Source: Ignatzschineria indica (lineage in GTDB: Bacteria; Pseudomonadota; Gammaproteobacteria; Cardiobacteriales; Wohlfahrtiimonadaceae). From it: a DNA stretch of 64,000 nt. This document shows positions 46,521 to 56,624 of the stretch, piece by piece (position 1 is the stretch's first letter; each line of letters begins with the position of its first letter). The DNA lies in assembly GCF_003121925.1 (NCBI RefSeq), contig NZ_QEWR01000002.1, positions 744,001 through 808,000 of the forward strand, read 5' to 3'. The notes beneath the pieces were generated by a model, which had not been told where the DNA came from, did not search any database, and worked only from the letters and a program-made list of their open reading frames with translations. The position numbers were made by a program, and so were the translations under genes.

Positions 46521-47426
46521 TTAAGAAAAACAAGCCGCTGCATCGATATTATCGGTAATGACGCTATCGACTCCCATCTTGAGGAGTTGATCAATCTCGA
46601 TAATCTCATCAACTACTGTCACAAATAGAAGATAACTTTCCTGCCGGCAACGCTCGACAAGTTGTGGAGTGACAAACTCCTTAGGGATAATAAGCGCACT
46701 ACATTTTAAGTTTTTGAGTAATGAAAAGAGCGCTTCTCTATCAACGTCTCTATCAACTTCTCTATTCACTCCTCTATCTAAAAAACGATTATCGTCAGGA
46801 TCGACAATATAACCTCGTGGAATCCAGGGTTGGGCAGTAAAGGCCCCCTCTAAAATCAGGGGAGAGCTCGAGGTGATGAGAAATTGATTTTTAATACAAT
46901 AATCGGTCGGTCCATCGAGCATCTCATTGAAGAGGCGCTCAAAGAGTCGATCGAGATCCTCATCAAAGAGAATATCAACACAAGCATCAAGACGATCAAT
47001 AATCTTACGATAGAGTCTTTCAGCCACTATTCGCCCCAATTCCCTATCATCTATCGCGCCACTTTTCACCTCAATATTGAGTCGGCAATAATTACTAATA
47101 ATAAAGTTTACAACTGCCTCAAAACGGGGGATTGATTCTCCCATATAGAGTGGTGAATAGTAAGAGCCTGCCTCTAACTTAGAGAGTTGATCCCAGCTCA
47201 ATTCATCTGCTCTACCATAACCATTGGTCGTTCTCTCAAGATCAGCATCATGAAGGAGAAAGAGTTCCCGATCCTCAGAACAGCGAATATCACAGGTAAA
47301 GTAGCGATACCCTTCTTGAAAGGCGTGACGAAATGCCGCTAATGTATTCTCCGGCGCACTCTTTCCGGCACCCCGATGAGCGATCACTTTAGGTTCAGTT
47401 GAAAGTCCTTTTTGATATAAAGACAT
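46521..47426 (-). CDS. Glycerophosphodiester phosphodiesterase
   Basis: A 301-residue GDPD-family TIM barrel. H-R-G-A-G-K-S-A-P-E-N-T (residues 17-28) holds catalytic His and metal Glu; L-L-H-D-A-D-L-E-R-T-T-N-G (about 56-68) holds the second catalytic His; N-I-E-V-K (about 118-122) holds the third acidic ligand. It releases glycerol-3-phosphate from glycerophosphodiesters. No signal peptide, so a cytoplasmic UgpQ-like enzyme. The middle has a D-R-x-V-N-R-x-V-D-R-D-V-D-R repeat. glpD at 57.2 kb could use the product. Confidence 0.9.
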   Translation of the reverse strand: MSLYQKGLSTEPKVIAHRGAGKSAPENTLAAFRHAFQEGYRYFTCDIRCSEDRELFLLHDADLERTTNGYGRADELSWDQLSKLEAGSYYSPLYMGESIPRFEAVVNFIISNYCRLNIEVKSGAIDDRELGRIVAERLYRKIIDRLDACVDILFDEDLDRLFERLFNEMLDGPTDYCIKNQFLITSSSPLILEGAFTAQPWIPRGYIVDPDDNRFLDRGVNREVDRDVDREALFSLLKNLKCSALIIPKEFVTPQLVERCRQESYLLFVTVVDEIIEIDQLLKMGVDSVITDNIDAAACFS

Positions 47427-47914
47427 AATATTGTCCTCTTTAATGTAGGTAGTAGAGGTGATTTCTCGCCTCTTTCTCTATTAGATCGCTTTCTATCGAA
47501 AAATACTATTTAATACTTTTTATGATTCTCTTTAAATTAATTTAAATAATATCGATTATCAATAACAAAAGACACTTAATACCAATAAAATTAAGTAGTT
47601 ACTATTAAAAGCATGATTAAGTAAGTGCGCCTAAATGAGCACAATTAAATATTTATCACTATATAAATATGATTAGATGGATATGATTAGATTAATATAA
47701 TTAAGTTAATATAGTTGCATCAATATAATCACATATCAAGCAGGTTACTATTATTAAAGAGTTAGCTTGAAACATCCCCTGCTATAATCGCTGAACTTTC
47801 CTATTAGTATATAACGAGCATAAATCGGAAATTACCTAGATTATTGAGGATTATCCCGTCAAAAAACATTATAATGGTGGAATATTACGATAACGTTAAG
47901 AAGAGAGATCAAGC
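47427..47914. promoter_or_regulatory. Intergenic region with the telA promoter
   Basis: 488 bp without a gene between divergent GDPD and telA. It is AT-rich, with repeated ATGATTAGAT/AATATAATTAAGTTAAT words at 47660-47740. A consensus -10 TATAAT is at 47870-47875, 40 bp before the telA ATG; the -35 is unclear. Confidence 0.45.
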
Positions 47915-49051
47915 ATGAGCGAAGAGAAATTATTGGAAGAGAAAGCATTACAAACCGTTACCCCAACAGAGATGGCAGAATTTGATGAAGGGAAAGAACT
48001 CCCGGTGAAGAAGGAAGATCTTGTTCGAATCAATGCTATTTCTGAGACAATCAATATCGATAATCCCGCTGAAGTGATGGCTTACGGAGTTAAGCCGATG
48101 GAAGAGATCGCTAAATTTGCCGATACACTTTTAGATCGGGTAAAAGGTAAAGATTCAGGCGTTATTGGTGATCAGCTCTCTTCCCTTATTATGAAAATTC
48201 GAGAGTATGATCCGCTCTCTGCTGAAGAGAAGAGTGGTAACTTTCTTGCAAAATTACCCATTATTGGCTCCCTCTTTAAAAAAGGGGTGGAAGCGAAGAT
48301 CGATCATATGTCGTTAACCTCACAAGTCGATTCAATTGCAAGTCATCTCGATAACTCAATGGTGGGGCTTTTAAGAGATAATGAACGCCTCGAACAGCTC
48401 TATCTTAAAAACTTCGATTACTATAAAGAGGTGAGTCTCTTTGTTGAAGCAGGAAAAGCGAAGGTTAAAGAGATTAAGGAGACTCAACTACCGGCACTTC
48501 AAAAAGCTGCGGATGAATCGAAAGATCTTTTAGACGCGCAAAAAGTGAAGGATCTTATGGAAAACCTGAATCGTTTTGAACGCCGTTTACACGATCTTGA
48601 GATCTCAAAAACGATCTCCATGCAGACAGCCCCCCAAATTCGAATTATTCAAAATAATAATCAACAGCTTGCAGAGAAGATTCAAGGAAGTATTCTTTCA
48701 ACGCTGCCGATCTGGAAGAGTCAAATCGTTCTCTCCCTCTCACTCGATGAGCAAGGTCGTGCCGCACAGTTGCAGAAAGATGTCTCCGATACCACTAATG
48801 AGTTACTTCGTAAAAATGCGGCAGCATTACAGCAAAACTCCATTGCAACAGCAAAAGAGGTGGAGCGCTCAATTGTTGATATTGAGACAATCCGTGAAGT
48901 CCAAACTCGCTTAGTCGATACGATTGAAGAGACGATGAAGATCGCAACAGAAGCGAGACGTCGTCGTGCAGAAGTTGAGGTGGAATTGGGTCAGATGGAA
49001 GAGAATCTCCGTGAGCGTATTAGCTCTGTTGTCGATAAGTACAATAGCTAA
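47915..49051 (+). CDS. telA: TelA/KlaA-family toxic anion resistance protein
   Basis: A 378-residue soluble, highly helical protein. It has a charged N-terminus, a family segment L-P-I-I-G-S-L-F-K-K-G (about 114-124) and long coiled coils from 185 on. This is the TelA (PF05816) pattern. TelA proteins are associated with tellurite and antimicrobial stress tolerance, but the mechanism is not known. The XpaC-like gene follows 155 bp downstream, the usual partner arrangement. Confidence 0.9.
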   Translation: MSEEKLLEEKALQTVTPTEMAEFDEGKELPVKKEDLVRINAISETINIDNPAEVMAYGVKPMEEIAKFADTLLDRVKGKDSGVIGDQLSSLIMKIREYDPLSAEEKSGNFLAKLPIIGSLFKKGVEAKIDHMSLTSQVDSIASHLDNSMVGLLRDNERLEQLYLKNFDYYKEVSLFVEAGKAKVKEIKETQLPALQKAADESKDLLDAQKVKDLMENLNRFERRLHDLEISKTISMQTAPQIRIIQNNNQQLAEKIQGSILSTLPIWKSQIVLSLSLDEQGRAAQLQKDVSDTTNELLRKNAAALQQNSIATAKEVERSIVDIETIREVQTRLVDTIEETMKIATEARRRRAEVEVELGQMEENLRERISSVVDKYNS

Positions 49052-49206
49052 TCACTAGAGCTGATGACAATAACTCATCAATCATCAATGATGATCATTC
49101 ACATCAACTTATTACTTGAAAGCAATTACTTAAAGGCGATCACTTAAAAGCTATCTCTTTTGAGTGATCACTTTTAGCTGATCCATTTTGTATCTATGAG
49201 TCCTCT

Positions 49207-50484
49207 ATGAGCCAATATCGTCAGTCACATAACTCTCGTTCTGAGCGTACCAATGAGCTTCCCTTTGAACGTCGTGCCGCACAAAAAGCAGCAACGGAGC
49301 GAAGCTCCCTCAAAGGGGCTTCTCTTAAAGAGCGATTTCGCTACGCCCAAGAACGAGCGATGGATCTCTCCCCCTCTCATCGAGAGAGCAGAAGGGAGGA
49401 GAAGCGTCACGCTACAAATCAAAATGCTCCATATGATCAGGAGATCTTCAATAGCCTCAATAGTGCTTTTAGCCGCGGTATTGAAGGCGCTAAAGCGACC
49501 TTTAATCGCCTAGTTGATCATGCAAAAGCATTTATTGCCGGCATCGGTGTGGAGATTGCGCGTATCTTTATCCCTTCAAGTGATGGAATCACCCCGGGAT
49601 TTGGTCTACTCGGTAGCTATCTTGGACTAATTATGCTCTTCCCTTCCCGCCCTAATCGTTTTGCATTAGGTGTGGGAATCATTGCCGCAATCATTATGAT
49701 CTTAAGTGGCTACTGGCCGATCTCCCTTCTGATCGGGGGTATTGTTGCCGCAATTACCGGCATTCGTGATCGAGATATCAATAATCGTGCTTTCTGGTTC
49801 ACTATTCCTTTAGCGCTTCTCTTTTTAGCGGGGAGTTTAGCAGATCATCCTGCTGCTGCATTCTCGATCTTTCCTGGAATAACCTCTTCGGCACTTGCGG
49901 TAACCCTACTCTTTGGGTTATTAGCACCAAAAAAAATTCGCCGTAAATTTAGTTACCTCTTTATGAGTGAGCGAGAAAAACAAGCCTATATCGAGACAGA
50001 GCGAGAGATCGAAGCAGAGCTTGCCGCCCTTCGTCGTGCGGAGAAGTTAGAGGCAGAAAAGGCAGCAAAATATGCACTTTTTGGGCGACATATTGAGCTT
50101 CTTGAAAAGATTGAGTTGCTAGTCGACCGCCTTCCTCACGATATTGCCGATCAAGTGGTCGAGATCAGCTATTCTGCCTCAAAAATCATTAAAGCGATGG
50201 AGCGAGATCCCCGTGATGTCTTAGTGGGAGGCCGCTTCTTAAATCGTTATCTTCCGCTGATTCAAGAGAATCTGCAGAAATATCTTACCGTCATGGAGTA
50301 TGCCTCACGCGATAAGCAGATCGAACTTCATCAGGAGATTCTCCGCTCTATGCAGACCTTGCAACAGGCATTTGACACCCTTTCAGATGAGTTGGTCGAG
50401 AATGATCTCCATGATCTTAAAGTTGATACCACGGTGATTGATAAGTTATTACGAAGCCAAGGTTTTGAGGTTGATCGCCATTAA
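49207..50484 (+). CDS. XpaC-like membrane protein (5-bromo-4-chloroindolyl phosphate hydrolysis family)
   Basis: 425 residues. The N-terminus (1-110) is polar and Arg-rich, then three to five transmembrane segments lie between about 130 and 245. A long cytoplasmic coiled coil follows (E-R-E-K-Q-A-Y-I-E-T-E-R-E-I-E-A-E-L) and a helical C-terminal domain with L-P-H-D-I-A-D-Q-V and R-F-L-N-R-Y-L-P. This is the XpaC pattern (PF10112), normally adjacent to TelA. Function in envelope-stress tolerance is inferred from pairing only. Confidence 0.82.
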   Translation: MSQYRQSHNSRSERTNELPFERRAAQKAATERSSLKGASLKERFRYAQERAMDLSPSHRESRREEKRHATNQNAPYDQEIFNSLNSAFSRGIEGAKATFNRLVDHAKAFIAGIGVEIARIFIPSSDGITPGFGLLGSYLGLIMLFPSRPNRFALGVGIIAAIIMILSGYWPISLLIGGIVAAITGIRDRDINNRAFWFTIPLALLFLAGSLADHPAAAFSIFPGITSSALAVTLLFGLLAPKKIRRKFSYLFMSEREKQAYIETEREIEAELAALRRAEKLEAEKAAKYALFGRHIELLEKIELLVDRLPHDIADQVVEISYSASKIIKAMERDPRDVLVGGRFLNRYLPLIQENLQKYLTVMEYASRDKQIELHQEILRSMQTLQQAFDTLSDELVENDLHDLKVDTTVIDKLLRSQGFEVDRH

Positions 50485-50586
50485 TCAGATCCTATCGATA
50501 TCTCTCTTGAAGCAGCAGAATGCACACAAATATCGCTATAATCTGATGCTATAATCTGATATGTAATGATACCCAGTGATATGTAA

Positions 50587-50607
50587 ACGCCCCTTTCTAA
50601 GGGGCGT
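50587..50607. terminator. Hairpin after the telA-xpaC unit
   Basis: ACGCCCCTT/AAGGGGCGT, a 9-bp perfect stem with a 3-nt loop, 103 bp after the xpaC-like stop and before convergent ttcA. No T-run on either strand. Confidence 0.55.
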
Positions 50608-50691
50608 AACTATGGATAAGCGATAAAGAAATAAGCGATAAAGAACTCAATCACATCGATCTAAAGAGAAAGCGTCTAAAGAGAATTAAAA

Positions 50692-51552
50692 TTAACGTAA
50701 CCAATTATTCTCGGGGTCAATTCCGAGCTCTTTTCGTTCAAGAGCCGTAGGCTCTACTCCACCTCTCACAAGGAAGTTTTTAAAGTCGAAGAGATGGGGA
50801 TCGGCCAGTTGTGAGGGCTTAATATTAGTGATCGCACGAAAGATCGAATCAATTCTACCCGGATATTCTGCTTCCCATGCAGCTAACATCTGCTTTGTAC
50901 TTTGCCGTTGCAATCCATCTTGTGAACCGCAGAGGTTGCATGGAATAATGGGGAATTGACGCAACTGTGCATACTTAATCAGATCGCTCTCACTACAGTA
51001 AGTCAGCGGACGGATAACAATATTTTCTCCATCATCACTCTCTAATTTAGGGGGCATCGCTTTTAAAACGCCACCAAAAAAGAGATTCATAAAGAGTGTT
51101 TCCACAATATCATCACGATGATGACCAAGCGCGATCTTATTAAAGCCCTTCTCTTTCGCATATTGATAGAGCACACCCCGACGTAGACGAGAGCAGAGGC
51201 TACAAGTAGTCTTCCCTTCAGGGATAAGGCGTTGCACCACCGAGTAGGTATCCTGCTCTAAAATTTCAAAAGGGACATTGATAGAGTGGAGATAATTGGG
51301 CAAAATCTCCTCCGGAAACCCGGGTTGCTTCTGATCGAGATTGACAGCAAAGAGCTCAAAATTAACCGGTGCCTGCTTCTGTAGCTTTAGAAGAAGATCT
51401 AAGAGCGCATAAGAATCCTTTCCTCCAGAGAGGCAGACCATCACGCGATCACCCTCTTCAATCATCTGATAATCCATAATCGCGCGCCCCACATTACGAC
51501 GGAGACGTTTTTCTAACTTTTTTTCAGAAACGGATAGACTCACCGGATTCAC
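50692..51552 (-). CDS. ttcA: tRNA 2-thiocytidine biosynthesis protein TtcA
   Basis: A 286-residue PP-loop ATPase. P-loop S-G-G-K-D-S is at 42-47. Two cysteine pairs, C-S-L-C (about 117-120) and C-N-L-C (about 205-208), hold the Fe-S cluster. It thiolates cytidine 32 of tRNA. The length is close to E. coli TtcA (311), with a slightly shorter tail. It is followed by the hairpin at 50587 on the convergent side and preceded by repeat cluster D. Confidence 0.95.
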   Translation of the reverse strand: MNPVSLSVSEKKLEKRLRRNVGRAIMDYQMIEEGDRVMVCLSGGKDSYALLDLLLKLQKQAPVNFELFAVNLDQKQPGFPEEILPNYLHSINVPFEILEQDTYSVVQRLIPEGKTTCSLCSRLRRGVLYQYAKEKGFNKIALGHHRDDIVETLFMNLFFGGVLKAMPPKLESDDGENIVIRPLTYCSESDLIKYAQLRQFPIIPCNLCGSQDGLQRQSTKQMLAAWEAEYPGRIDSIFRAITNIKPSQLADPHLFDFKNFLVRGGVEPTALERKELGIDPENNWLR

Positions 51553-51659
51553 CTTTTTACTATGATTTTAATCGCTCGTCATTGTATAGCCTATCCTCAA
51601 TAATTTCCATTACTGATAATAGAGATACCGTTAATAATCTATAACGATGCAACTCAGTA

Positions 51660-52860
51660 AGAAAATTCGTGGATATGCGGGAACCTACCATCTTGCTCTT
51701 ATCACGACCGCATGCCCGCAGGTCGGCATCCTTGATGCCGAGAAATAGTATCGATATGGAGTAATATTTGTCGGTGATTGAGATCACCAACTTGCCGGCG
51801 CGCAGTTTATGGAAGAACGCGATAGTGAGATCCGGCAGCGTTCAGCCTCTTTTATTTAATAGATTCAACCCATAAGAAAATCTGTTGAGTCGCGGGAACC
51901 TACCATCTCGCTCTTATCACGACCGTATGCCCGCAAGTCGGCATCCTTGATGCCGAAAAATTTCTGGTGATCGAAGATCGCCAACTGCCGGCGCGCAGTT
52001 TATGGAAGAACGTGATAGTGAGGACCGGCAGCGTTCAGCTTCTGTTTTAATTGATAACCTCTAAGACAATTTCCGGAGGGGCGGGAACCAACCGTTTCAT
52101 TCTTATCACTACTACATGCCCGCAGGTCGGCATCCTTGATGCCGAGAAAGTTTTCCGGTAATCGAGTGATTACCTTCTGCCGGCGCGCAGTTTATGGAAG
52201 AACGTGATAGTGAGGACCGGCAGCGTTCAGCCTCTTTTGTTTAATAGATTCAACCCATAAGAAAATCTGTTGAGTCGCGGGAACCTACCATCTCGCTCTT
52301 ATCACGACCGTATGCCCGCAAGTCGGCATCCTTAATGCCGAAAAATAGTATCGATATGGAGTAATATTTGTCGGTGATTGAGATCACCAACTTGCCGGCG
52401 CGCAGTTTATGGAAAAATGTGATAGTGAGATCCGGCAGCGTTCAGCCTCTTTTGTTTAATAGATTCAACCCATAAGAAAATTTGTTGAGTCGCGGGAACC
52501 TACCGTTTCATTCTTATCACTACTGCATGCCCGCAGGTCGGCATCCTTGATGCCGAGAAATAGTATCGATATGGAGTAATATTTGTCGGTGATTGAGATC
52601 GCCAACTTGCCGGCGTGCAGTTTATGGAAGAACGTGATAGTGAGATCCGGTAGCGTTCAGCTTCTGTTTTAATTGATAACCTCTAAGACAATTTCCGGAG
52701 GGGCGGGAACCAACCGTTTCATTCTTATCACTACTGCATGCCCGCAGGTCGACATCCTTGATGCCGAGAAAGTTTTCCGGTAATCGAGTGATTGCCTTCT
52801 GCCGGCGTGAGATTTCTGGAAAAACGCGATAGTGAGATCCGGCAGCGTTCAGCCTCTTTT
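51660..52860 (-). repeat. Structured intergenic repeat, cluster D (six core copies, minus orientation)
   Basis: Six head-to-tail units in reverse orientation relative to A, C and E. The GCGGGAACC end appears at about 51677, 51895, 52083, 52276, 52494 and 52702 (spacings about 190-220 bp). Each has GCATGCCCGC(A)GGTCGGCATCC, then the core hairpin and a CCGGCGCGCAG...GATCCGGCAGCG hairpin. It fills the whole gap between ttcA and sprT. Two kinds of spacer alternate (GTATCGATATGGAG versus TTTTCCGGTAATCG). Confidence 0.9.
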
Positions 52861-52871
52861 GTTATAAAGTT

Positions 52872-53561
52872 TTAACAAGTGGAGGAATCATCCGCTCTTA
52901 CTAAGGCTGCACCACACTGTTTACAATGGTATTGTGCTTCCCCCCGTAAGAGACGATTATGCCGAATTGTAGTTAACTGATGCGTTTGACAGCCACAATG
53001 ATAAGAGAACTTTTGATATTGTCGCGTACGGCTATTCTCTGTGGAGAATTGATGCGTTCGATTTGCCGGCACCGCTAGGATCTCCTCCATCATCCAACGC
53101 CATTCAGCACCATGTGGCGCTACATCACCGGCTAAAGCATAGACTAAGAGATGGGCATATTCATGAGGCACCACCTCATCAATAAAGGCTTGACCATTTT
53201 CTGCTAAAAGTATTGGATTAAAACGGAGCTCCCAACGCTGAAGATGCGCAGTTCCGGCACTCTTTCCGCGAAGATGAAACGAGATTTTAGGATAGAGATC
53301 TTTGGTAGCGATTGCCAAACGAGGGGCTATTCGCGCACGAAAGGAGCTCGCCATACAGCGTGATTGAGAAGCGCTGTGTAATTTGCCAATCCTTTTTTGT
53401 AACTGCTTAAATTCTTTGACGGATAATCGCTCCGCAAGCGTCGCCATTGCAGTCGCTTCAACTGACTTCACCTTCTCTAATAGAGAAAGCAAGAGCGCCT
53501 CTCCATCTGAAGAGGCGTCTAATAGTAGGGATTGACCAATAACTTCTATCTTCTCTCTCAT
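52872..53561 (-). CDS. sprT: SprT-family zinc metalloprotease-like protein
   Basis: 229 residues, longer than E. coli SprT (165) because of an N-terminal extension. The zinc motif V-P-H-E-Y-A-H-L-L (HExxH) is near 131-139. The C-terminal zinc ribbon has Y-H-C-G-C near 189 and H-C-K-Q-C near 217. The SprT domain is related to the Spartan DNA-protein crosslink proteases. It follows the TrpX-type ABC operon and precedes repeat cluster D. Confidence 0.88.
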   Translation of the reverse strand: MREKIEVIGQSLLLDASSDGEALLLSLLEKVKSVEATAMATLAERLSVKEFKQLQKRIGKLHSASQSRCMASSFRARIAPRLAIATKDLYPKISFHLRGKSAGTAHLQRWELRFNPILLAENGQAFIDEVVPHEYAHLLVYALAGDVAPHGAEWRWMMEEILAVPANRTHQFSTENSRTRQYQKFSYHCGCQTHQLTTIRHNRLLRGEAQYHCKQCGAALVRADDSSTC

Positions 53562-53600
53562 GATATTATGCTATCTATCGATCCTTCGATATCGCCACAA

Positions 53601-54356
53601 TTAGGGATCGGTAAACTCTCGTGTTAAATCGAAGACCGTCAGATTCTCCTTCTCTGCACGGCTATACTCTTTACGGAACTTGCCATCTTTTAGAAGAATA
53701 GTGCGATCACCATAACGAATCGCATGCTCCATATTGTGAGTAATCATAACACAGGTGAGCGATTGATCCCGTACTAACTTATCCGCTAATGCCATCACAT
53801 TTTCTGCAATTTTAGGATCGAGCGCGGCTGTAATCTCATCAAGTAATAAAATCTTAGATTCTGCCACAATCGACATCACAAGACTTAATGCTTGGCGTTG
53901 ACCGCCGGAGAGATTTGTTACAGTTTCGTTGAGTCGATTTTCTAAATTCATATCAAGAAGCGCTAACTTCTCTTGAAAGAAATGGCGCCGCTCACGATTA
54001 TTAAAAAGAGAGAAGCCTCGGCGTCCACCACGCTTATAGGAGAAAGCCATATTCTCTAAAATGGTCATATTCTCCATAGTCCCGACACGGGGATCTTGCA
54101 TCACAATAGAGACCCATTTTGCCCGCTCCTGTTGAGAACTCTTGGTGACATCAACACCATCGATTAAAATTTTGCCCTTCTCCGGCTTCATAAAACCAGA
54201 AATGGTATTGAAAACTGTCGATTTACCGGCGCCATTCCCACCGATAATCACGACAAATTCCCCTTTTTTAACCTCAAGTGAGAGATCTTCTAAGATTGTC
54301 CGCTCAAGCTGTGTCCCTTTACCAACAACAAGCTTAATACCCTCTAATTTTAGCAT
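53601..54356 (-). CDS. ABC transporter ATP-binding protein (TrpX-type system)
   Basis: 251 residues. Walker A G-G-N-G-A-G-K-S-T (about 39-47), signature L-S-G-G-Q-R-Q-A (about 148-155), Walker B I-L-L-L-D-E-I-T-A (about 168-176) and the H-loop T-H-N-M. This is the ATPase of the ABC_sub_bind (PF04392)/ABC2-type permease system. It overlaps the permease gene by 7 bp. Likely substrate: tryptophan, tyrosine or a related compound, by family assignment only. Confidence 0.88.
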   Translation of the reverse strand: MLKLEGIKLVVGKGTQLERTILEDLSLEVKKGEFVVIIGGNGAGKSTVFNTISGFMKPEKGKILIDGVDVTKSSQQERAKWVSIVMQDPRVGTMENMTILENMAFSYKRGGRRGFSLFNNRERRHFFQEKLALLDMNLENRLNETVTNLSGGQRQALSLVMSIVAESKILLLDEITAALDPKIAENVMALADKLVRDQSLTCVMITHNMEHAIRYGDRTILLKDGKFRKEYSRAEKENLTVFDLTREFTDP

Positions 54357-55195
54357 CGACGCTTTCCTCCCGGCATCGCCATAATGATAATAATCAGAAG
54401 ACCGGCGATCAGGTTGAAGTCGTAACTCTTCAAATTGAGGAATTCTGCATGGAGTGCAAGACCTGTGACAATACGATAGACGATCGAACCGACAATACAG
54501 CTCAATAACTTAATCCACATTGAACGAAAAGGAAGGATTCGCTCCCCAATGATTACGGCGGCAAACCCGGCAATAATGGTGCCGATACCGGCAGAGATAT
54601 CGGTAAACCCTTGCTGCTGACTAAAGAGTGCGCCCCCCATCGCAATAAGCGCATTTCCCATCGCAACACCTAAAATCACCATCCATTTAACATTAACTCC
54701 ACCATTGAGACAGAGACGTTTATTTTGCCCAACAGCACGGATCGAAAGCCCTAAATCGGTATTGAGAAGATAACTAAAGAGCGCAATCAAAATAACCGCA
54801 ATCCCACCTAAAACTACCAAATTATTGGTAATAAAGATGGTCGGTGACATCAATAGAGAGATATTGGGCGTCCCATTCATCACATGGAGATTGATAGAAT
54901 AGAGCATAAATGCCACTAAGATCCCGGCAAGAAGATCGGTCACCTTAAAAAAGCTATTTAAGATTCCCGTCAATGCACCGGCAAGTGCGCCACCCATCAG
55001 GGCGAAGACCAGAGAAAGAAAGGGATCAACCCCTGCTTTGATTAAAACGGAAGAGATGGCAGCTCCTAATACGAAGCTACCATCACAAGTTAGATCTGGA
55101 AAGTCGATAATTCTAAAAGTGAGGTAGATCCCCATCCCGACAATTCCATAAATGAACCCGAGTTCCAGGCTCATAATCAATTCACTTAAACTCAT
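54350..55195 (-). CDS. ABC transporter permease (TrpX-type system)
   Basis: A 281-residue inner-membrane permease with about eight to nine hydrophobic segments and the branched-chain-permease-like loop F-P-D-L-T-C-D-G-S-F (about 32-41) and I-R-A-V-G-Q-N near 153-159, typical of this permease family. It forms the channel for the substrate-binding protein encoded 8 bp upstream. Confidence 0.88.
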   Translation of the reverse strand: MSLSELIMSLELGFIYGIVGMGIYLTFRIIDFPDLTCDGSFVLGAAISSVLIKAGVDPFLSLVFALMGGALAGALTGILNSFFKVTDLLAGILVAFMLYSINLHVMNGTPNISLLMSPTIFITNNLVVLGGIAVILIALFSYLLNTDLGLSIRAVGQNKRLCLNGGVNVKWMVILGVAMGNALIAMGGALFSQQQGFTDISAGIGTIIAGFAAVIIGERILPFRSMWIKLLSCIVGSIVYRIVTGLALHAEFLNLKSYDFNLIAGLLIIIIMAMPGGKRRC

Positions 55196-55203
55196 CCTAT
55201 ATC

Positions 55204-56196
55204 CTAATTTTGTTGAACGGCTTCCGCTTTTCCATCTTTAATGATGACAGCTGCCGCCTCAACAACCTCTTTAGGAAGTGTTAAGCCAAGCTTATTAGCG
55301 GTATCCATATTAATAACGAGCTCCATCTTATCAGGAAATCCGACGGGAATTGTATTAATATCTTGACCATCTAAAATGTCGGCAATCATCTCTGCGGTAT
55401 CGATTCCTAACTGATATTGATTAGGACCTAATGCCGCTAAAGGACCTGAAAGAACAGCATCGGTATCGGCAACGAATACAGGTTTACCTGCTTTAATGCC
55501 AGCGATAACAATACTCTCTAAAGCTGCGAGCGCAGTATTATCACCATAGATAAAGATTGCATCTGTCTGATTTGCAAGGCGCGTAGCCGCTTGAGGGACA
55601 TCCGCCGTACGATTGACCGATTGTGTCACTACCTCTAAGCCAAAATCTGGCGCTGCTTCTTCAAGATCTTTCAATTGGGTAATGGAATTTGCTTCACCGG
55701 GATTGTAGATAAAACCGATCTTCTTCATCTCGGGTAAAACTTCTTTAAACATCGCTAATTGCGGAGCGACTTCAACATAGTTCGACATACCGGTCACATT
55801 ATTATTACCATTTTCGAGTGCCGGCACTAAACTTGCACCGACAGGATCAGTAATAGAGCTAAAGACCATCTTTGTCTTCCCTTCCATCGCCGGTTTTACT
55901 AAACTCTGCGCTGAAGGCGTTCCAATTCCGACAGTAACATCGGCATTTTGAGCAACAAACTTTGTTGAAATCTGTGCAGCTAATGCAACGTTTGCTTGAG
56001 CAGATTCGACGATAAAGTCGAGATTCTCCCCTTCAATATATCCTCGCTCCTTAAGACCATCACGAATTCCTTTTGCGGTCGCATCAAGTGCCGGATGTTC
56101 CACAATTTGATTGACATAGACCTTCTTCATCTCATCTGCAAATGAGAGTCCTGTTGCCAATGTGGCACTTAATAGCACTGCAAGTAACTTTTTCAT
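55204..56196 (-). CDS. trpX: ABC substrate-binding protein, TrpX/ABC_sub_bind family
   Basis: 330 residues with a Sec signal peptide (M-K-K-L-L-A-V-L-L ending S-F-A). The mature protein is a PF04392-type fold: V-N-Q-I-V-E-H-P-A-L near residue 30, G-I-G-T-P-S-A-Q near 91-98, and Y-G-D-N-T-A near 197-202. Related genes in other bacteria are called trpX and are associated with tryptophan/tyrosine uptake. It is the first gene of the operon, with a 30-bp dyad about 120 bp upstream and a TrpR/YerC-like regulator gene further on, which fits an aromatic amino-acid signal. Confidence 0.82.
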   Translation of the reverse strand: MKKLLAVLLSATLATGLSFADEMKKVYVNQIVEHPALDATAKGIRDGLKERGYIEGENLDFIVESAQANVALAAQISTKFVAQNADVTVGIGTPSAQSLVKPAMEGKTKMVFSSITDPVGASLVPALENGNNNVTGMSNYVEVAPQLAMFKEVLPEMKKIGFIYNPGEANSITQLKDLEEAAPDFGLEVVTQSVNRTADVPQAATRLANQTDAIFIYGDNTALAALESIVIAGIKAGKPVFVADTDAVLSGPLAALGPNQYQLGIDTAEMIADILDGQDINTIPVGFPDKMELVINMDTANKLGLTLPKEVVEAAAVIIKDGKAEAVQQN

Positions 56197-56317
56197 GATC
56201 GCTCCTAATGATTATTTTGCCTTCGCTTTTCTACTTCGCTTTTTCAGTTCACTATTACTTCGTTTTGACTTCACCTCTGAAGCTTATGGCGCCGTATTGT
56301 GAATTAAGCCTCTATTT

Positions 56318-56347
56318 TTGTACTACTGTGGTGATACAGTATTACAA
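56318..56347 (-). promoter_or_regulatory. Operator-like dyad upstream of trpX
   Basis: TTGTACTACTG (56318-56328), 8-bp spacer, CAGTATTACAA (56337-56347): ten of eleven positions are symmetric. It lies 122 bp before the trpX start. It has the size of a TrpR- or TyrR-type operator and may bind the adjacent TrpR/YerC-like protein. Confidence 0.6.
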
Positions 56348-56483
56348 TTCCAAAAGTGTGTCAATCTTTTTCAATTTTTCCAAGGCTCATTTTATAAGGG
56401 AGAAGAAATCATTGATCCATCTATGAAACTTATAGACCATAAGTTATAAACCATAGGGAAGCATAAAGTATTATAAGTAGTAT

Positions 56484-56511
56484 AAAAAAATGCCGAGACT
56501 AAGCTCGGCAT
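56484..56511 (-). terminator. Terminator of the TrpR/YerC-like gene
   Basis: ATGCCGAG/CTCGGCAT, an 8-bp stem with a 6-nt loop, followed on the minus strand by seven T. It separates the regulator gene from the trpX operon. Confidence 0.88.
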
Positions 56512-56624
56512 CATAAAAGTTAATATATTGATTTAACTACATTTGATTTAACTACATAGAGTTAACCACATAGGTAATATCGATCGATAGCAAACAGAGA
56601 TCTCATCGAAGCTTCTGCCCCTCT

